Assembly: GCA_013420905.1 (NCBI GenBank)
Contig: JAAXNY010000008.1
Coordinates: forward strand, 1,674,001 to 1,738,000
Direction of reading: 5' to 3'
DNA: 64,000 nt
Source of the DNA: Collybia mongolica
Lineage: Eukaryota > Basidiomycota > Agaricomycetes > Agaricales > Clitocybaceae
Shown here in pieces: positions 48,140 through 59,043 of this stretch. The position numbers and the translations under genes were made by a program. Positions within the stretch are counted from its first letter, which is position 1. Each line of letters starts with the position of its first letter. The notes under the pieces are model-generated. The model was not told the origin of the DNA. It did no database searches and saw only the letters and a list, made by a program, of their open reading frames with translations.

Positions 48140-48859
48140 ATGGCTCCTTCAAAACCAGGAAAAGCCTCCCCAGCGCCAAAAAAAGAAAAGATTTACCATC
48201 CTTCGTCGCGAAAAGCAGGTCAACTTGCACGGAACGCCCTTCGCAAAGGGAAACTCGGAAACCTAGCCTCGAAACGTGGGCAAAAACACAATTCACTTGG
48301 TAGATTCATCCGCTCACTTTTTAAAGGCGATTCTGACTCTGACGAAGGACTTCACTGAACAGTTGACGTATATGGATTCTTCTACCATGCACTTCCAGAA
48401 GAAGGGGCTCTCGATCTTGCAGAATTACACCAGATTATCCGAGATATCTGGCTAACAAGATACGACGACGAACTGGAGCAGGAGAGGGCAGTAAGGCGAA
48501 AAGGGCGCCCGAAAAGCGTGAAAGAAACAAAATTGGAAGCTCTTAAACTGTCGGAGATTGAGAACTATCGGACTGGAATGGGTATGTTACTATTCCAAGC
48601 ATTACACTCTCCGGCGCACTAATCAATCACTGTCCCCTCTGCAGAAGTCCCTGATCTAACTCATCCCGCAACGGTGGAGATTTTTCGCCGCTGGGATCAG
48701 AAAGAGTTGGCCTTCATTCAACTCCTCCGATTTATTCGTATATCTAGTGGCGAGCCTCAAGTCACAGTCGTTTCCAGACCTGGAAAGCATCTTTCCATCA
48801 TAGGCCTTTCTGAGGCCACACAGCACGACGGTGACGAGATCATGAGCGACGAACGCTAG
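48140..48859 (+). CDS. TMA16: Translation machinery-associated protein 16
   Basis: Exons 48140-48299, 48363-48581, 48645-48859 (197 aa). Tma16 associates with pre-60S ribosomal particles. Landmarks are a basic N-terminus (KKEKIYHPSSRKAGQLARNA, then RKGKLGNLASKRGQKHN), VYGFFYHALPEEGALDLAEL, IWLTRYDDELEQERAVRRKG with RPKSVKETKLEAL, and FRRWDQKELAFIQLLRFIRI. Length and order agree with fungal Tma16 (yeast 178 aa). Both introns are GT-AG. Confidence 0.93.
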
Positions 48860-49075
48860 GAAAGTTCGCACATCTCCGTCTTGTACGATGTATGTACGAT
48901 CCATCTCAGAATCAAGGGACTTCACCTCCAAGTATGCATGGAGGGGGAGTCTGAGGGTCATTCACAATCTCGAAAGTGCGAGGTCGTTTGATACGAGACG
49001 CTACTGTTTCGATCTTGCGTTTTATCTGATTTCATTGACCGCTCTCTCAATATCTGTTAATCGTCACCGCGTCTA

Positions 49076-50309
49076 GTCGAAGATTATGCTGCTCGGTCAA
49101 GATAGCCTTGGAATAATCCTCACACTTCCTTGGCAAAATACTCATGCCAAATTGAACTGAGAACTGAACTGGTTTCATTGGAACAACACAAGATCATGTT
49201 GAAGTCAATTTCCTGAAGCGCGGAATAAATCCGAATTCAGAAGGAACACCTGAAATTGCCACATTCGAATGGGTAATCGGTACGGATGGTGCACGGGGAG
49301 GCATGAGGAAGAATTTGGCGTTACCGTTCCTTGGAAAATCAAGGAACGTTGAGGATCTCACTGAGGGAGCTATTCACGTGGATGGGACGTCTTGTAATAC
49401 GCGCAATACTCATTTCCGTTGTATCACTGGTACATGTGGGTAATGTGACAACGTTGTTGTAAGATGACTGTTGTTCCATCACCTATGGTTCCCGTGTTGA
49501 TTGTTATTCATTTAAGATAAGTCTTCACCCCACAGAATTTCCAACTCTTATCATCACGGGTCAAATCGTCAACCACACAGAACTTCCGTCCGATGAAAAC
49601 AGCCTTGGACGACACATGTTGCGAAATTACCGAGAAACGCACCCGCCTCAAATTCAAGGAAGTACTATGGTTATCTCACTATAAGTGCGTAGCTTCTACA
49701 GGTGTAGACGAATGTTCAGAGTAAGCTTCGTGTCTTTAGGTCTACATGGTTGACAGATCCGGCAGAGGCTGAATTTTCTTGCAGGGGTACACGGCTTCGC
49801 CGCACTCATGATCATCGCGCCACCAAGTAAGTAATCAACGAGACACCGCACGCATCGATAGCCCCACCGGTGGTCAAGTACGCACCTTTCATTACCAATC
49901 TAAGTCTCACATCAGGATATGGATTCGGGAATATAAGATTCCTCCAATCTGGTTTGGAAATTGGCCTCGGTCCAGAAGGAACCTACATCGCATTGCCCGC
50001 TGAACTATTATAACGAATAGTGACTTCCGATTATCGCAGAGATGCTCAAACTAACCACCAGGATTCTGATCAGAACATTTTGCGGAAAGGTTTTGAAGAC
50101 GCTTGGAACAGGGCTTCTACAGTTCGGGGTAATTTATCGCTGGAGCTCTATTGTCATCAATGAACGGAAGCAAGCAGAACTAACCAAGGACGCTGAATTT
50201 GCGAACTCGAATTTCGGAAAAGGTCACGCTGAAGCGGCACCCGCGGCATAGATTCGTCCGGTGCACTGGCTAATGGAGCGCTTAGGGCGGGGGATAAGGC
50301 ACCAGACCC
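49076..50309 (+). pseudogene. Decayed FAD-dependent aromatic monooxygenase
   Basis: Separate fragments of one enzyme family follow in order but in different frames. They are ELVSLEQHK/DHVEVNFLKRGINPNSEGTP and EWVIGTDGARGGMRKNLALP (about 49140-49400), IITGQIVNHTELPSDENSLG (about 49550-49610), MLKLTTRILIRTF...FGVIYRWSSIVINERKQAEL (50042-50180), and the C-terminal SSGALANGALRAGDKAPD (50254-50306). These correspond to the FAD-binding hydroxylases (phenol/pentachlorophenol monooxygenase type) that are multicopy in Agaricomycetes. Stops and frameshifts occur throughout and the N-terminal Rossmann motif and the GDAAH region are missing. It is clearly dead. Confidence 0.72.
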
Positions 50310-51839
50310 CCCCCCCCCTCCCCTGATCTACTGCTTTTAGTAATGGCTCACAAACCGTATTCGAAGCCATCCCGGTTGTTTAACGGACCATCCCGCCACC
50401 CATCGTAATCTTTGATCAAGCTTTACACGAATATGTAGATATTTGGAGGGATATTGAGCAGAGTAGATGACCTCGTGAACTATTTGACAGAGGTATCTAA
50501 TGCGAGGAAGTGGATGTGTGATATTCCACAGGAGTGGGGTCACAGATAGTATACAAGATCAGAAAACAATTTTGTTCATACTTACACTGAACATTGGGTG
50601 AATTAAAATAACCCTGTATGGCTTGGGTGATAATGCTCATGATACCAGCGAGAAATATATGGGTTAGATGGACGTCTGAAGGTGTGCTAAGTGCCAAGTG
50701 CTCCGAGTAATCTTTGCCTTCGTGTTAAGATTCCGACTGTCACCTGCTTTAAGCTTTCTCATCAAAACAATAAAATCTGATGCCGCGAGGCACCCTTGGA
50801 ACGTCTTACTTGTCCATATGGATTCTGTGCGACGGTGACTATGATATTGTGTCGAACCCTCGCCAGAGGTCGCTTGTGTTTAGCGTTGTCGATTACGGGC
50901 ACATTCCAGCGCAAGTGGTCCATGAGACACTACCACCTCGAGCAGCACGAGAGATGTTCGAAACCATATTATAGACACCCACAGATGTTCAAGCGTGTGT
51001 CCGTCGAGCGCTTAGTGTGCCGTCATTCAAGGATGGTGGCACTATTCGCGTCTGTGTTGATGGCCAATTCGACGCCTTCAATACGGTGTAAACTCTATCC
51101 CAGTGTTTTACCTTTGACCAGCTTACTTCACGTCTTAGACACGCACTGCAACTTCGGCAGGCTAAGCTATCTTTTCCATCTGTGCGCGTGGGGTCTTCTC
51201 CAACAAGCTCTTAGACCAGCATAATTATTCTGTGTTGGTTCCGTACATGAGAGATGTGAGGTCCTGCGACACTCGAGGAACACCTAATTGACTGTGTTGC
51301 GTTGGATGAATGAACGTTTGTTGACCCGGGATGCGGCAAGGAGAGATTGAAGGGTTATGATGAGATCAAGGCACCCGGTATGCTTTTATTTCTTTTCTGT
51401 TGTTGGGGGGCGGGCGTCGATTGAACTTCTCACATATCAACTTTAGGAGAGGTTATACCAACTCGAAAACTGATAAATATATCTCGATTAGTGATATCCC
51501 GTGCTGCCTCCCCCTCGCCCACTTCAACGCTGCAGTGCCCACGAGATGAAGGTATTGACTCTACCATCGACATCTACGGAATTGGGTACTGAATATTTTA
51601 TGGAGATCAGTGGGAGCTCAGAGAAGTTGATTTTTCGATTACGTACTCGAGTACATGTCGCATGAAATTGTATTAGATAATGACTGGAATTGAGGACCTG
51701 TCCAGTTCCGTCGGTTCAACCATCATAATCTCCGTCAAGCGAGGGGCATTGAATTATTTTCTTTCCAAACCATCGCCAGCCATCTTGTCCTTTTTGAGTC
51801 TGTCTCTGTATTCATTCCTCAGCTCTGTTCCTTCCAACA
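50310..51839. other. Degenerate / intergenic stretch
   Basis: A C run sits at about 50309-50318. Frames around 50780-51070 show coding-like bits in different phases (for example ACVRRALSVPSFKDGG and FDQLTSRLRHALQL), which may be further relics. No family is assigned. The last about 300 bp is the promoter of the zinc-finger gene. Confidence 0.4.
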
Positions 51840-53774
51840 ATGTATGAAACTCGCGATCCTAGCATGCCACTGCCGCATTCCATTCAGCAGAACTCTGCCA
51901 CCTGGCCCAACATGAAAAATGTTATCGGAATCTCATCAATGACACCAGCCTCATGTGTGGATTGTACAGAACCTATCTGCCCATCGCGGGAGATTACATC
52001 CCAATGCACGGACCAATGTGTAGTCATTGCTTGCAACGATCCTGATCATGGCGAAATGAGTTGCCATGGGAGGGGATCCAATCTTCACTGCGACCTCATC
52101 TGTGATGGGGCTACAAATTGCACTGACTGTAACGGCTTCGACGACTTCGTGGGTGATTCATTTGTAACTAAGTCTGCTTGCTGATTTTTCATCCTTCAGC
52201 TTCAATGCTGCACCGATTACCATTCATACATGGTGGAACCCCGAACCGTGGAGCCAGAGCATAACGGAACTTTATCCTGGGATTCGTCCTTTGACGAATT
52301 TTTATGTGCCTGCGGAGCGCAGGAGTCAACGAAAGACATAGGAAGGCCTCTTCTGGGTTACCCAACTCCGCAAGCGCCAAATTATGTGCCAACGCCAGAG
52401 GATGGACCGTCGTTCTCCACTAACCCACAAGCCACTTCGCAATCCACTCTGCTGACACGATTCCCGACCCCGGTATCTACATCGAGGTCCCCACCTACCG
52501 TTGCTGACCCCACCATGACGTGCATGTGGGGAAATTGTCAAGCTCGGTTTGTCTCCCTCTCAGATCTCGTTGGTCATGTAAATTTAGAACACCTACGACT
52601 ACCACCTGGACCAGTGACGTTACACCCTACTGGTGTTACAAAGCCCGACGGCGCTCGCTTGCTGTGCCTATGGCGTGATTGTGACATATATTCATCTCCG
52701 GAGACTATTCCGGGCTCATCATCAGGTGATCAGGTGGACGAAATGCTAAATATTCTCGCACATCACCTCTTGAACGATCACCTTGGACTCAGCACCCATG
52801 AGCACTGCGCTCCCGGTCACAATCCCGATGCGCTTGAGCATCCGCATATTCACGACCACTCAAATATCGCTCCCGCACATTCAGGCTACCTCACTCCTCC
52901 GACTGAGCCTTCAATTCGTTCAGACTCACCTTCCGAGCCGCCTCCACCTAATCACCTATGTTCAGGAACGCATAAATGTCAGTGGAAGGACTGTGGTCAG
53001 ACATTCCCAACATGTGACGATTTGACGTCACATATCACCGTCATTCACGTCGGCGCCGGAAAAGCCCAATATGAGTGCTTTTGGGAGGGATGTAATCGCA
53101 ACGGTGACCGTGGGTTCTCCAGCAAGCAAAAGATTTGCCGACACCTACAGGTAAAAGAGGTTCTCCTGACGTTATCTAACCCAAATGATGACTCTTTTCT
53201 CGCGGGGTTCTCAGTCTCATACAGGACATCGGCCGTACCAATGTACCATATGTCACCAAAACTTTTCGGAAGCGGCGACGCTCCAGCAGCATATGCGCCG
53301 GCACACACAAGAAAGTACGTTACGTGTCCTGTTGGAAAATCTCTCTCATCTGTTTGCAGAACCATATAAGTGCGATTATCCTGGATGTGAGAAATCGTTT
53401 GCGATAACAGGCGCTCTGACAATCCATAAGCGAATTCACAATGGGCACAAACCGTTTAAGTGTAAATTCTGTGATAGGTCAGTTTTTCTACTCCTCAAAT
53501 ACGTTTGGATCCAACATTCATTCAGGGCATTCGCTGAGTCTTCAAATTTATCAAAACATGTAAGGTTCATCAGGATAAACAGGTTTCAATCGGGCTGATA
53601 TTTTGACTCACTCATCAGCTCCGAACACATACAGGGGCGCGTCCATATATATGCACAGAACCTGGATGCACCAAAGCTTTTGCACGTCCTGATCAGTTGA
53701 CCCGCCACTTGGGAGTTCACAGAAAAAAAACCGTGCTTGGTGAACCACAGAATGATAATATCGTAGATGTGTAA
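51840..53774 (+). CDS. C2H2 zinc finger transcription factor, Zap1-like
   Basis: Exons 51840-52148, 52200-53150, 53215-53314, 53360-53477, 53526-53559, 53619-53774 (555 aa). The N-terminus is Cys-rich ([21 protein letters not shown], then CNGFDDFLQCC). The middle has divergent fingers with Trp between the cysteines (CMWGNC, CLWRDC, CQWKDC, CFWEGC). The end is a regular array of C2H2 fingers with EKPYKC-type linkers ([44 protein letters not shown]). The CxWxxC fingers followed by a compact C-terminal array are the arrangement of the zinc-responsive activator Zap1 of yeast. A zinc-homeostasis role is plausible but inferred. Introns interrupt the finger array three times. It faces the next gene tail to tail with a 72 bp gap. 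Confidence 0.82.
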
Positions 53775-53846
53775 CTAAATTTGTCGTCGGTGTGGGACAA
53801 CCCAGATTAATTATGTATAAAATTCATATTTTATGATCAGAACTAT

Positions 53847-54752
53847 TTAGATAGTATTCAAACGACGAAAACGACGAACATCCGAAGAATGATTAATCTG
53901 TAAACCTTCCCAAAGCTTTGGAAGGTTGGTGGGCAACCCAGAAGTGATAGCAAGCTTTGCAGGGGGTGAGAAATCATCGTCTCCAAGCCTAGCGGCCCCC
54001 TTTGAAAATTTCACCAAATGCGTTTCGTGAAACGTGGTTCTTGGCTCGACGGAATAATCAATTTCCAATGTCTCCATTTCAGAGCACGCAGACACTATAT
54101 CCGCAATCAAAGCTTCACTCCCTCCCTTGATGGAGAGATGGCGAATAGACGGTAAGGCCCACTGAATACACTCCTGTCGCACTTGATTTCTGCGCAAGGC
54201 GTCCACCAGCCATCGCGGCGTGCGTGGAGTGAATGTGAAGTTCAACTCCAAATTCGTCACTTGCTCGGGGAAAGATATGAATCGAAGGTTATCAAAGATA
54301 TCATCGAATCCCACGTTGTAATACTCGACGGAGATAATCCGCAAGTTGGGGAGATAGGGGATAGAGTTAAGGGTGTACAGAAAGTCTGAGAGAACCTTTC
54401 CCATAGGAGGTTCGTTGCAATTCGAGATGAAAGCAGGATAGACAGGAGTGTGCTCCACTGTTAAATTTATCGATTGGCAAAGTATGTCGGGGTGAGATTT
54501 AGTTTGGTCGTCGAAGATGGGCGCTTCTTTGCGAAGGATACGGAAATATTGTTCGTAGTACGATGGGCAAGGAATGTACACATCCTTGAATGAGACACGG
54601 AGATATTCCTCTGACCATGTCTTGTTCACGAGGGGGGAAGATATCATGAAGGTGATACGCTCATCTGTGGAGAGAGACGAAGTCCACACTTTGGATATGA
54701 CGTTTTCAATGAGCTCTGTGGGCAACCAAGGGTAAGACGAAGTTAAAGACAT
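53847..54752 (-). CDS. F-box-like protein, intronless
   Basis: Single exon, 301 aa. The N-terminus SYPWLPTELIENVISKVWTS, then ERITFMISSPLVNKTWSEEY, fits the divergent F-box-like domain of Agaricomycete expansions. The remainder (IPYLPNLRIISVEY, EQVTNLELNF, LPSIRHLSIKG) reads as irregular leucine-rich repeats that probably bind a substrate. It is unusual here in having no intron. The substrate is unknown. Confidence 0.75.
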   Translation of the reverse strand: MSLTSSYPWLPTELIENVISKVWTSSLSTDERITFMISSPLVNKTWSEEYLRVSFKDVYIPCPSYYEQYFRILRKEAPIFDDQTKSHPDILCQSINLTVEHTPVYPAFISNCNEPPMGKVLSDFLYTLNSIPYLPNLRIISVEYYNVGFDDIFDNLRFISFPEQVTNLELNFTFTPRTPRWLVDALRRNQVRQECIQWALPSIRHLSIKGGSEALIADIVSACSEMETLEIDYSVEPRTTFHETHLVKFSKGAARLGDDDFSPPAKLAITSGLPTNLPKLWEGLQINHSSDVRRFRRLNTI

Positions 54753-55376
54753 GGTGTTGAGGGGCTTGTTGCGCTAATGGGGGAGTACTCCTGCCGTACT
54801 TATAGTTTTTCATCGATCCCGGCTTGTCATATGGGGCTATGCCCGGAGCGATCGTTCATTTGAGACTTGTGTCAGATTCCTGACGTTCCAATCGGAGGGG
54901 GAAAAGGGGGCGGGAGGCTCATTTTTGGCGAAATTAACGTTCACGCTGGTCGAATACTTATTCAAGTAACGGTTTGATGCAGTTCAAATTGTCGTCTTCG
55001 GTGTGCACCTCATCTTTGAATAGTGCTCGCGTTCATCGTGTTGAATTTGTGGACAAATGATTGTCAATTCGTCGTTGGATGGTCAGAGGAGATTAGTTTG
55101 TATAGTTGGAACAAGCATTACCAAAATACTGGCACACAGTATAGTAAACAACCCTATTTGAAGGTTTTATTTAACATAAGTATTACGCAATTCTCAGACT
55201 TGTAGAGCTCGTAAAGCTTAGGAGTTTATACAACGTCCAACTGTTCACGACAACCCTTGGATAACAGGCTTGAAAATCAAGTAAAATATGCATTTGCCCA
55301 CGAGCTGTATGCCATGTTTCTTGCACTAGCTCTTCCTCAACAGGTCAGTGTTGGTAAAATACCCTAAATTTCCGGC
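54753..55376. other. Intergenic upstream of the intronless F-box-like gene
   Basis: 624 bp between the F-box-like start codon and the solo LTR. A TATA-poor promoter is expected at its left end. No gene is seen. Confidence 0.45.
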
Positions 55377-55381
55377 CATAG

Positions 55382-55701
55382 TGTAACGGGCAAGGCACGG
55401 TCCAAGGCCGTTAGACGAGAATTACGAGAGAATGCAAGTGAGCGAGAGGTTTTCGAGCGAACGAGGACCCGAAACTGGCGTTGATTCGACAAAGTCGTAC
55501 AAACTGCTAACCGGCCACCATATATGGCCGGAACTATCCGATGTAAATAAATAGAGTCCGTTTGACTAAGTCGAAGGGAGTCCGTAAGTACAAGAGACCA
55601 TAGGTAAGTGAGTGAGGCCATAATCATAATAATAGTCCGTGATATGTACTAAAGAGTCCATAGGAGACAAGAGACCGTGGTCCGAAGACCTGACCCTCAC
55701 A
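55382..55701. mobile_element. Solo LTR (320 bp)
   Basis: The segment begins TGTAACGGG and ends ACCCTCACA, so it has the TG...CA ends of a retrotransposon LTR with partly inverted termini. It is flanked by identical 5 bp duplications CATAG (55377-55381 and 55702-55706). There is no internal coding region, primer-binding site or second LTR, so this is a solo LTR left by recombination. It contains a palindrome (ccggcca...tggccgg, about 55511-55531) and AATAAATAG (about 55546-55554), which could be promoter and polyadenylation signals. It lies 16 bp beyond the stop codon of the LRR gene, within that gene's likely 3' UTR. Confidence 0.75.
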
Positions 55702-55717
55702 CATAGCATCAGTAGCT

Positions 55718-57447
55718 TCAATCATCAAAATCCAGCCCAGCTCCTCCAGATATTGAATTGAACTGTATGAGCTGCACAGCATCTTCAACTATTGTGTGGC
55801 CATTATGTGCTTCAGTGCTTGATCCAGGTGGTGGATGGATGGTCTGAGTAGCCATCCTCTGGTCATCCAGGAAGGCCAAACACCCCCACTGGCATCCGCG
55901 CCACTGAATCGGTACAATTCCACCAACCCGGACACCAGCAACAGTCTGTTCCCAAGAAAACCGCTCTTCGGCATGACGTACGAATATGTGTTTCTTTCTT
56001 CCGTTATTTCGGTGGTGAGGTGAGGGACATGTTCCTACTCCGGTTAATGGTGAAGAGGTTTGATTGTCCTCCTCCAGATATAGAGCATATGGAGCACACA
56101 GCTCTAAGACTGTGCGCAGGTGTGATGGGATGGGATATATAAAACGACGTTTTCCAGATGTGGTTGGTGGTTCAGACACATCAGTTGGACACTCATCGAG
56201 CGGGAGGTTATAGTGTTTTTCGAGAAGAGTCTCATTGGAGCTTTCTGACCAGGATGATAGAAGGGCACGGAATGACAGTTCAACAAGTGGAGTGACTTTG
56301 GGGAGAACATGAGTGGTTTCCGATACTGGACGTTCATTGACCCAAAGGTTACTTTGACTAGTAGTCAAGGTCCTAAGGAACAGACGCCGTCCAGTAGCAG
56401 GTGGGGATGGTGGTCGTGGTGGATCAATAAAAGGATTAGGATACACCTGTAGCTGAGTCAGGGACATCTGTAGCATTTCTGCAGGAAGGAACTTGATCTT
56501 GTTATTGGCAAGATTGAGGGTATGCAAGTTGATTAAGCCGACAATTTCGGGAGGGATATAAGTAAGAAGGTTTCCTCCTAACATTCAAAGGTTACTTGAT
56601 TGCTGATATTAAAAAGAGATTGACACTCACGCATCGAGAGAACACTTAAATTCTTGAGATTCAACAACTGGTGTGGTAAGGACATAATCTTATTCAAGGA
56701 GAGAAATAACTGGAGTTTCTCTCTGGGTAATCCAAATGAAGCAGCTGCCGCACTGCGGGTCCGAGAGAATAATCGAGGCCCGGGTTCAAAAGTAGTCGTA
56801 GGAGTGGTACTAACGCGAGCTAACGTCCTCCCGGCAATTATTAGCCTGGTATTAGGACTTGAGTTTAATAGTTCGGAGCTCTCGGGAGGTGTGTAGAAAT
56901 GGGTGAGGTCTGAAATGAAGGATTCTGGTATTCGAGTGAGGTTTCGGTTACTGTGAGGTATGTGTCTAAGGGTAAATGTAGGAGCCGACAGATATTCGGA
57001 AGGCACTGACTCAAGATTGACAGCCCCATGCCCTTCGTCCACAATCTTTGTACCAGCTTCATCCCATACAGCAGCCTCGATTTGTTCCTGTGTTTTTGCA
57101 GGACTTGGGATGTGGAAGTATTCATCGCTGGGAGATGAGGACCAACATAGAGCTTTCGGATCAGGTTCTCCAAGTTGTTGGTACTGATGGCGAGGCTTTT
57201 TCGCGGAGGACCTACCGGGAGGAGTCAATGGTGGCGTGAAGCGTTTCTTTTCATATTGAGGAGGGCGACGCGTCGCCTTCGCCGACGCTGCAAATGGATC
57301 CGAGAGCCAAAGGGTAGGTACATCGGACGAATCAATATCGGAGTTCCCAAAGCCTGGTGACGAGGCTGGGGATGAATCCAGATATGGATTGGGAGATGAA
57401 GGAGGAGATGAGCTGAGTGGAGGTGTAATTGGTTTGGTTGAATACAT
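55718..57447 (-). CDS. Leucine-rich repeat protein
   Basis: Exons 56631-57447 and 55718-56577 on the minus strand, intron 53 bp (558 aa). The N-terminal about 230 residues are Ser/Pro-rich and disordered. Then come LRR units (LQLFLSLNKIMSLPHQLLNL, KNLSVLSMRGNLLTYIPPEI, INLHTLNLANNKIKFLPAEM), the intron falling inside one repeat. The C-terminal region contains a segment that looks folded, with Trp and Cys (RHAEERFSWEQTVAGVRVGG, then PIQWRGCQWGCLAFLDD). The LRR part presumably binds a protein partner; the other part I do not recognise. Transcription would run into the adjacent solo LTR. Confidence 0.8.
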
Positions 57448-57876
57448 GAAGGAGAAGGAAACTGCAATTGCGATGAGGCAAGTAATGCCATCAACGGTGC
57501 ACGGTCACATGATCCCAACTAATGCGACGGAAAGTCGCAAGGAGGGAGGATTTACAAGTTTTCAAGGATGTTTATTACATGTACATAGTATACTACTCTG
57601 ATATGGTAAATATCTCAAGCCTGAAGCTGGGCCTAGACTATCAACGTTCGAAAGCGACGTTTTTGATATTTCGGGAAGTTTCTTTCCAGTTAGCGATATT
57701 TTTTTGTCCGTGAGTGGTCGGCGGTGAGACAGAAGGGTACCTTCATAATTTGAGAATGGAATGGAAACAATCTCTGGAAAGAGAAATCTATGTCCTATTG
57801 TCACGGTAGTTGGGCAGTATTTTAAGGCGTGATGTTCCCATCACGTGATAAAGGCCAAATTTGGGGAAATTTTCTC
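57448..57876. other. Spacer between uL23m and LRR gene
   Basis: 429 bp on the same-strand boundary. It is promoter of the LRR gene plus 3' flank of the ribosomal protein gene. Nothing further is recognised. Confidence 0.45.
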
Positions 57877-58857
57877 TCAAGCCACTCCTGGGACACCAGT
57901 GGACGAAGGAGGAATGGTTCCGGACAGTCTGGGTGTGTCGACGGTAATTTTCTCTCCCTTCTCTCGCATCTGCTGCCACTCGTTCGCCTGGTCCAGAATA
58001 AGCCCTTCTCTCTTCTGACGCCTCTCTGCTACCAACCTCAATATGTGTGATCGTTTCGTCGCGAGAGGCTCCTTGAACTTCCATCCCTTGGCTTGACCCT
58101 TTGTTAGCCGAAGCATCTCATATTTCTGCATAGACCGAGTGGCCTGAATCTGGAAGTTATCCTCAATCCATTTCTCCCTTTCTGTGCGCGCTTCGCCTGA
58201 CATGTCTTCTATACGATGAGGGTAGTAGAATGGATCAACCAAACCTACAACCGCGCGTTTGTAGGTTTTGAACGCTTTCCGTTGATTCCGCAACCTTGGA
58301 AATATAGGAGATATGTAATTGTCGGTTCGAATATACGTCGTCTTGACTCCATATACGGCCAGAAGATATGAACGGACATCCGTTTTCGTCACAGATTTCG
58401 GGATGCGGAATGTGGCTTCGTAAGGATTATAAGGTTGGCCAGTGAGTGTGTTGTTCCGTACAAGGCGAAATATGACGTTGGGGAGATAAACTCGGCGACC
58501 TACGACCTCCGTCTCGTCCTTCCCTTCGCGTCTCAGTGTCCTGAAACCGCGTACACGAGACCGTTTCTCGTTTAAGTTGTCCAACCACTGCGCTTCTGTG
58601 ATCTCCACGCCATCAACTTTGTTGATTTCTCCCTTGGCCTGAATGCGTTGAAATCGTGCATGGTCTGTGGGAGTTGATCCCCCTGGCGTTGCGTCTGATT
58701 CACCAGGAGCGGTAGGACCAAATTTTCTGCTACGGCGCAGGCGGACAGCAAGGGGTGTAGAAGTTGTCCGTGCAACCTGCGCAGCCACGGGAAGGACTGA
58801 GGACGAGGGCGGCTTCGTTGAGTATAACCGTCGGACCGTCAAACTAAGAGACTGCAT
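57877..58857 (-). CDS. Mitochondrial large ribosomal subunit protein uL23m
   Basis: Single exon, 326 aa from the ATG at 58857, which has A at -3; another in-frame ATG lies 12 nt upstream at 58869. The N-terminus is Ser/Arg-rich without acids (MQSLSLTVRRLYSTKPPSSS), a typical matrix-targeting sequence. The conserved L23 core is RRVYLPNVIFRLVRNNTL, then NPYEATFRIPKSVTKTDVRS and YLLAVYGVKTTYIRTDNYIS, as in fungal uL23m (yeast Mrp20). A long basic C-terminal extension follows, as is common in mitoribosomal proteins. It is divergent from the metallophosphatase gene, with 186 bp between the starts. Confidence 0.88.
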   Translation of the reverse strand: MQSLSLTVRRLYSTKPPSSSVLPVAAQVARTTSTPLAVRLRRSRKFGPTAPGESDATPGGSTPTDHARFQRIQAKGEINKVDGVEITEAQWLDNLNEKRSRVRGFRTLRREGKDETEVVGRRVYLPNVIFRLVRNNTLTGQPYNPYEATFRIPKSVTKTDVRSYLLAVYGVKTTYIRTDNYISPIFPRLRNQRKAFKTYKRAVVGLVDPFYYPHRIEDMSGEARTEREKWIEDNFQIQATRSMQKYEMLRLTKGQAKGWKFKEPLATKRSHILRLVAERRQKREGLILDQANEWQQMREKGEKITVDTPRLSGTIPPSSTGVPGVA

Positions 58858-59043
58858 GGTTGTAAACATGTGGCAGTCGAGGTCAAGGCAGAGCCAACTT
58901 TTGGGATAATCCCTGGTCACGTGGCATGTGGCGTGTAAACTGCACCATGCGCGATTGCCAGTGGGTTTCACCTGTATTCACACTCTCTCTTTCAGGCCAT
59001 CGCACAGGACCATTAAGCTGAGCCTCTGGCTCACCACCAAGCC

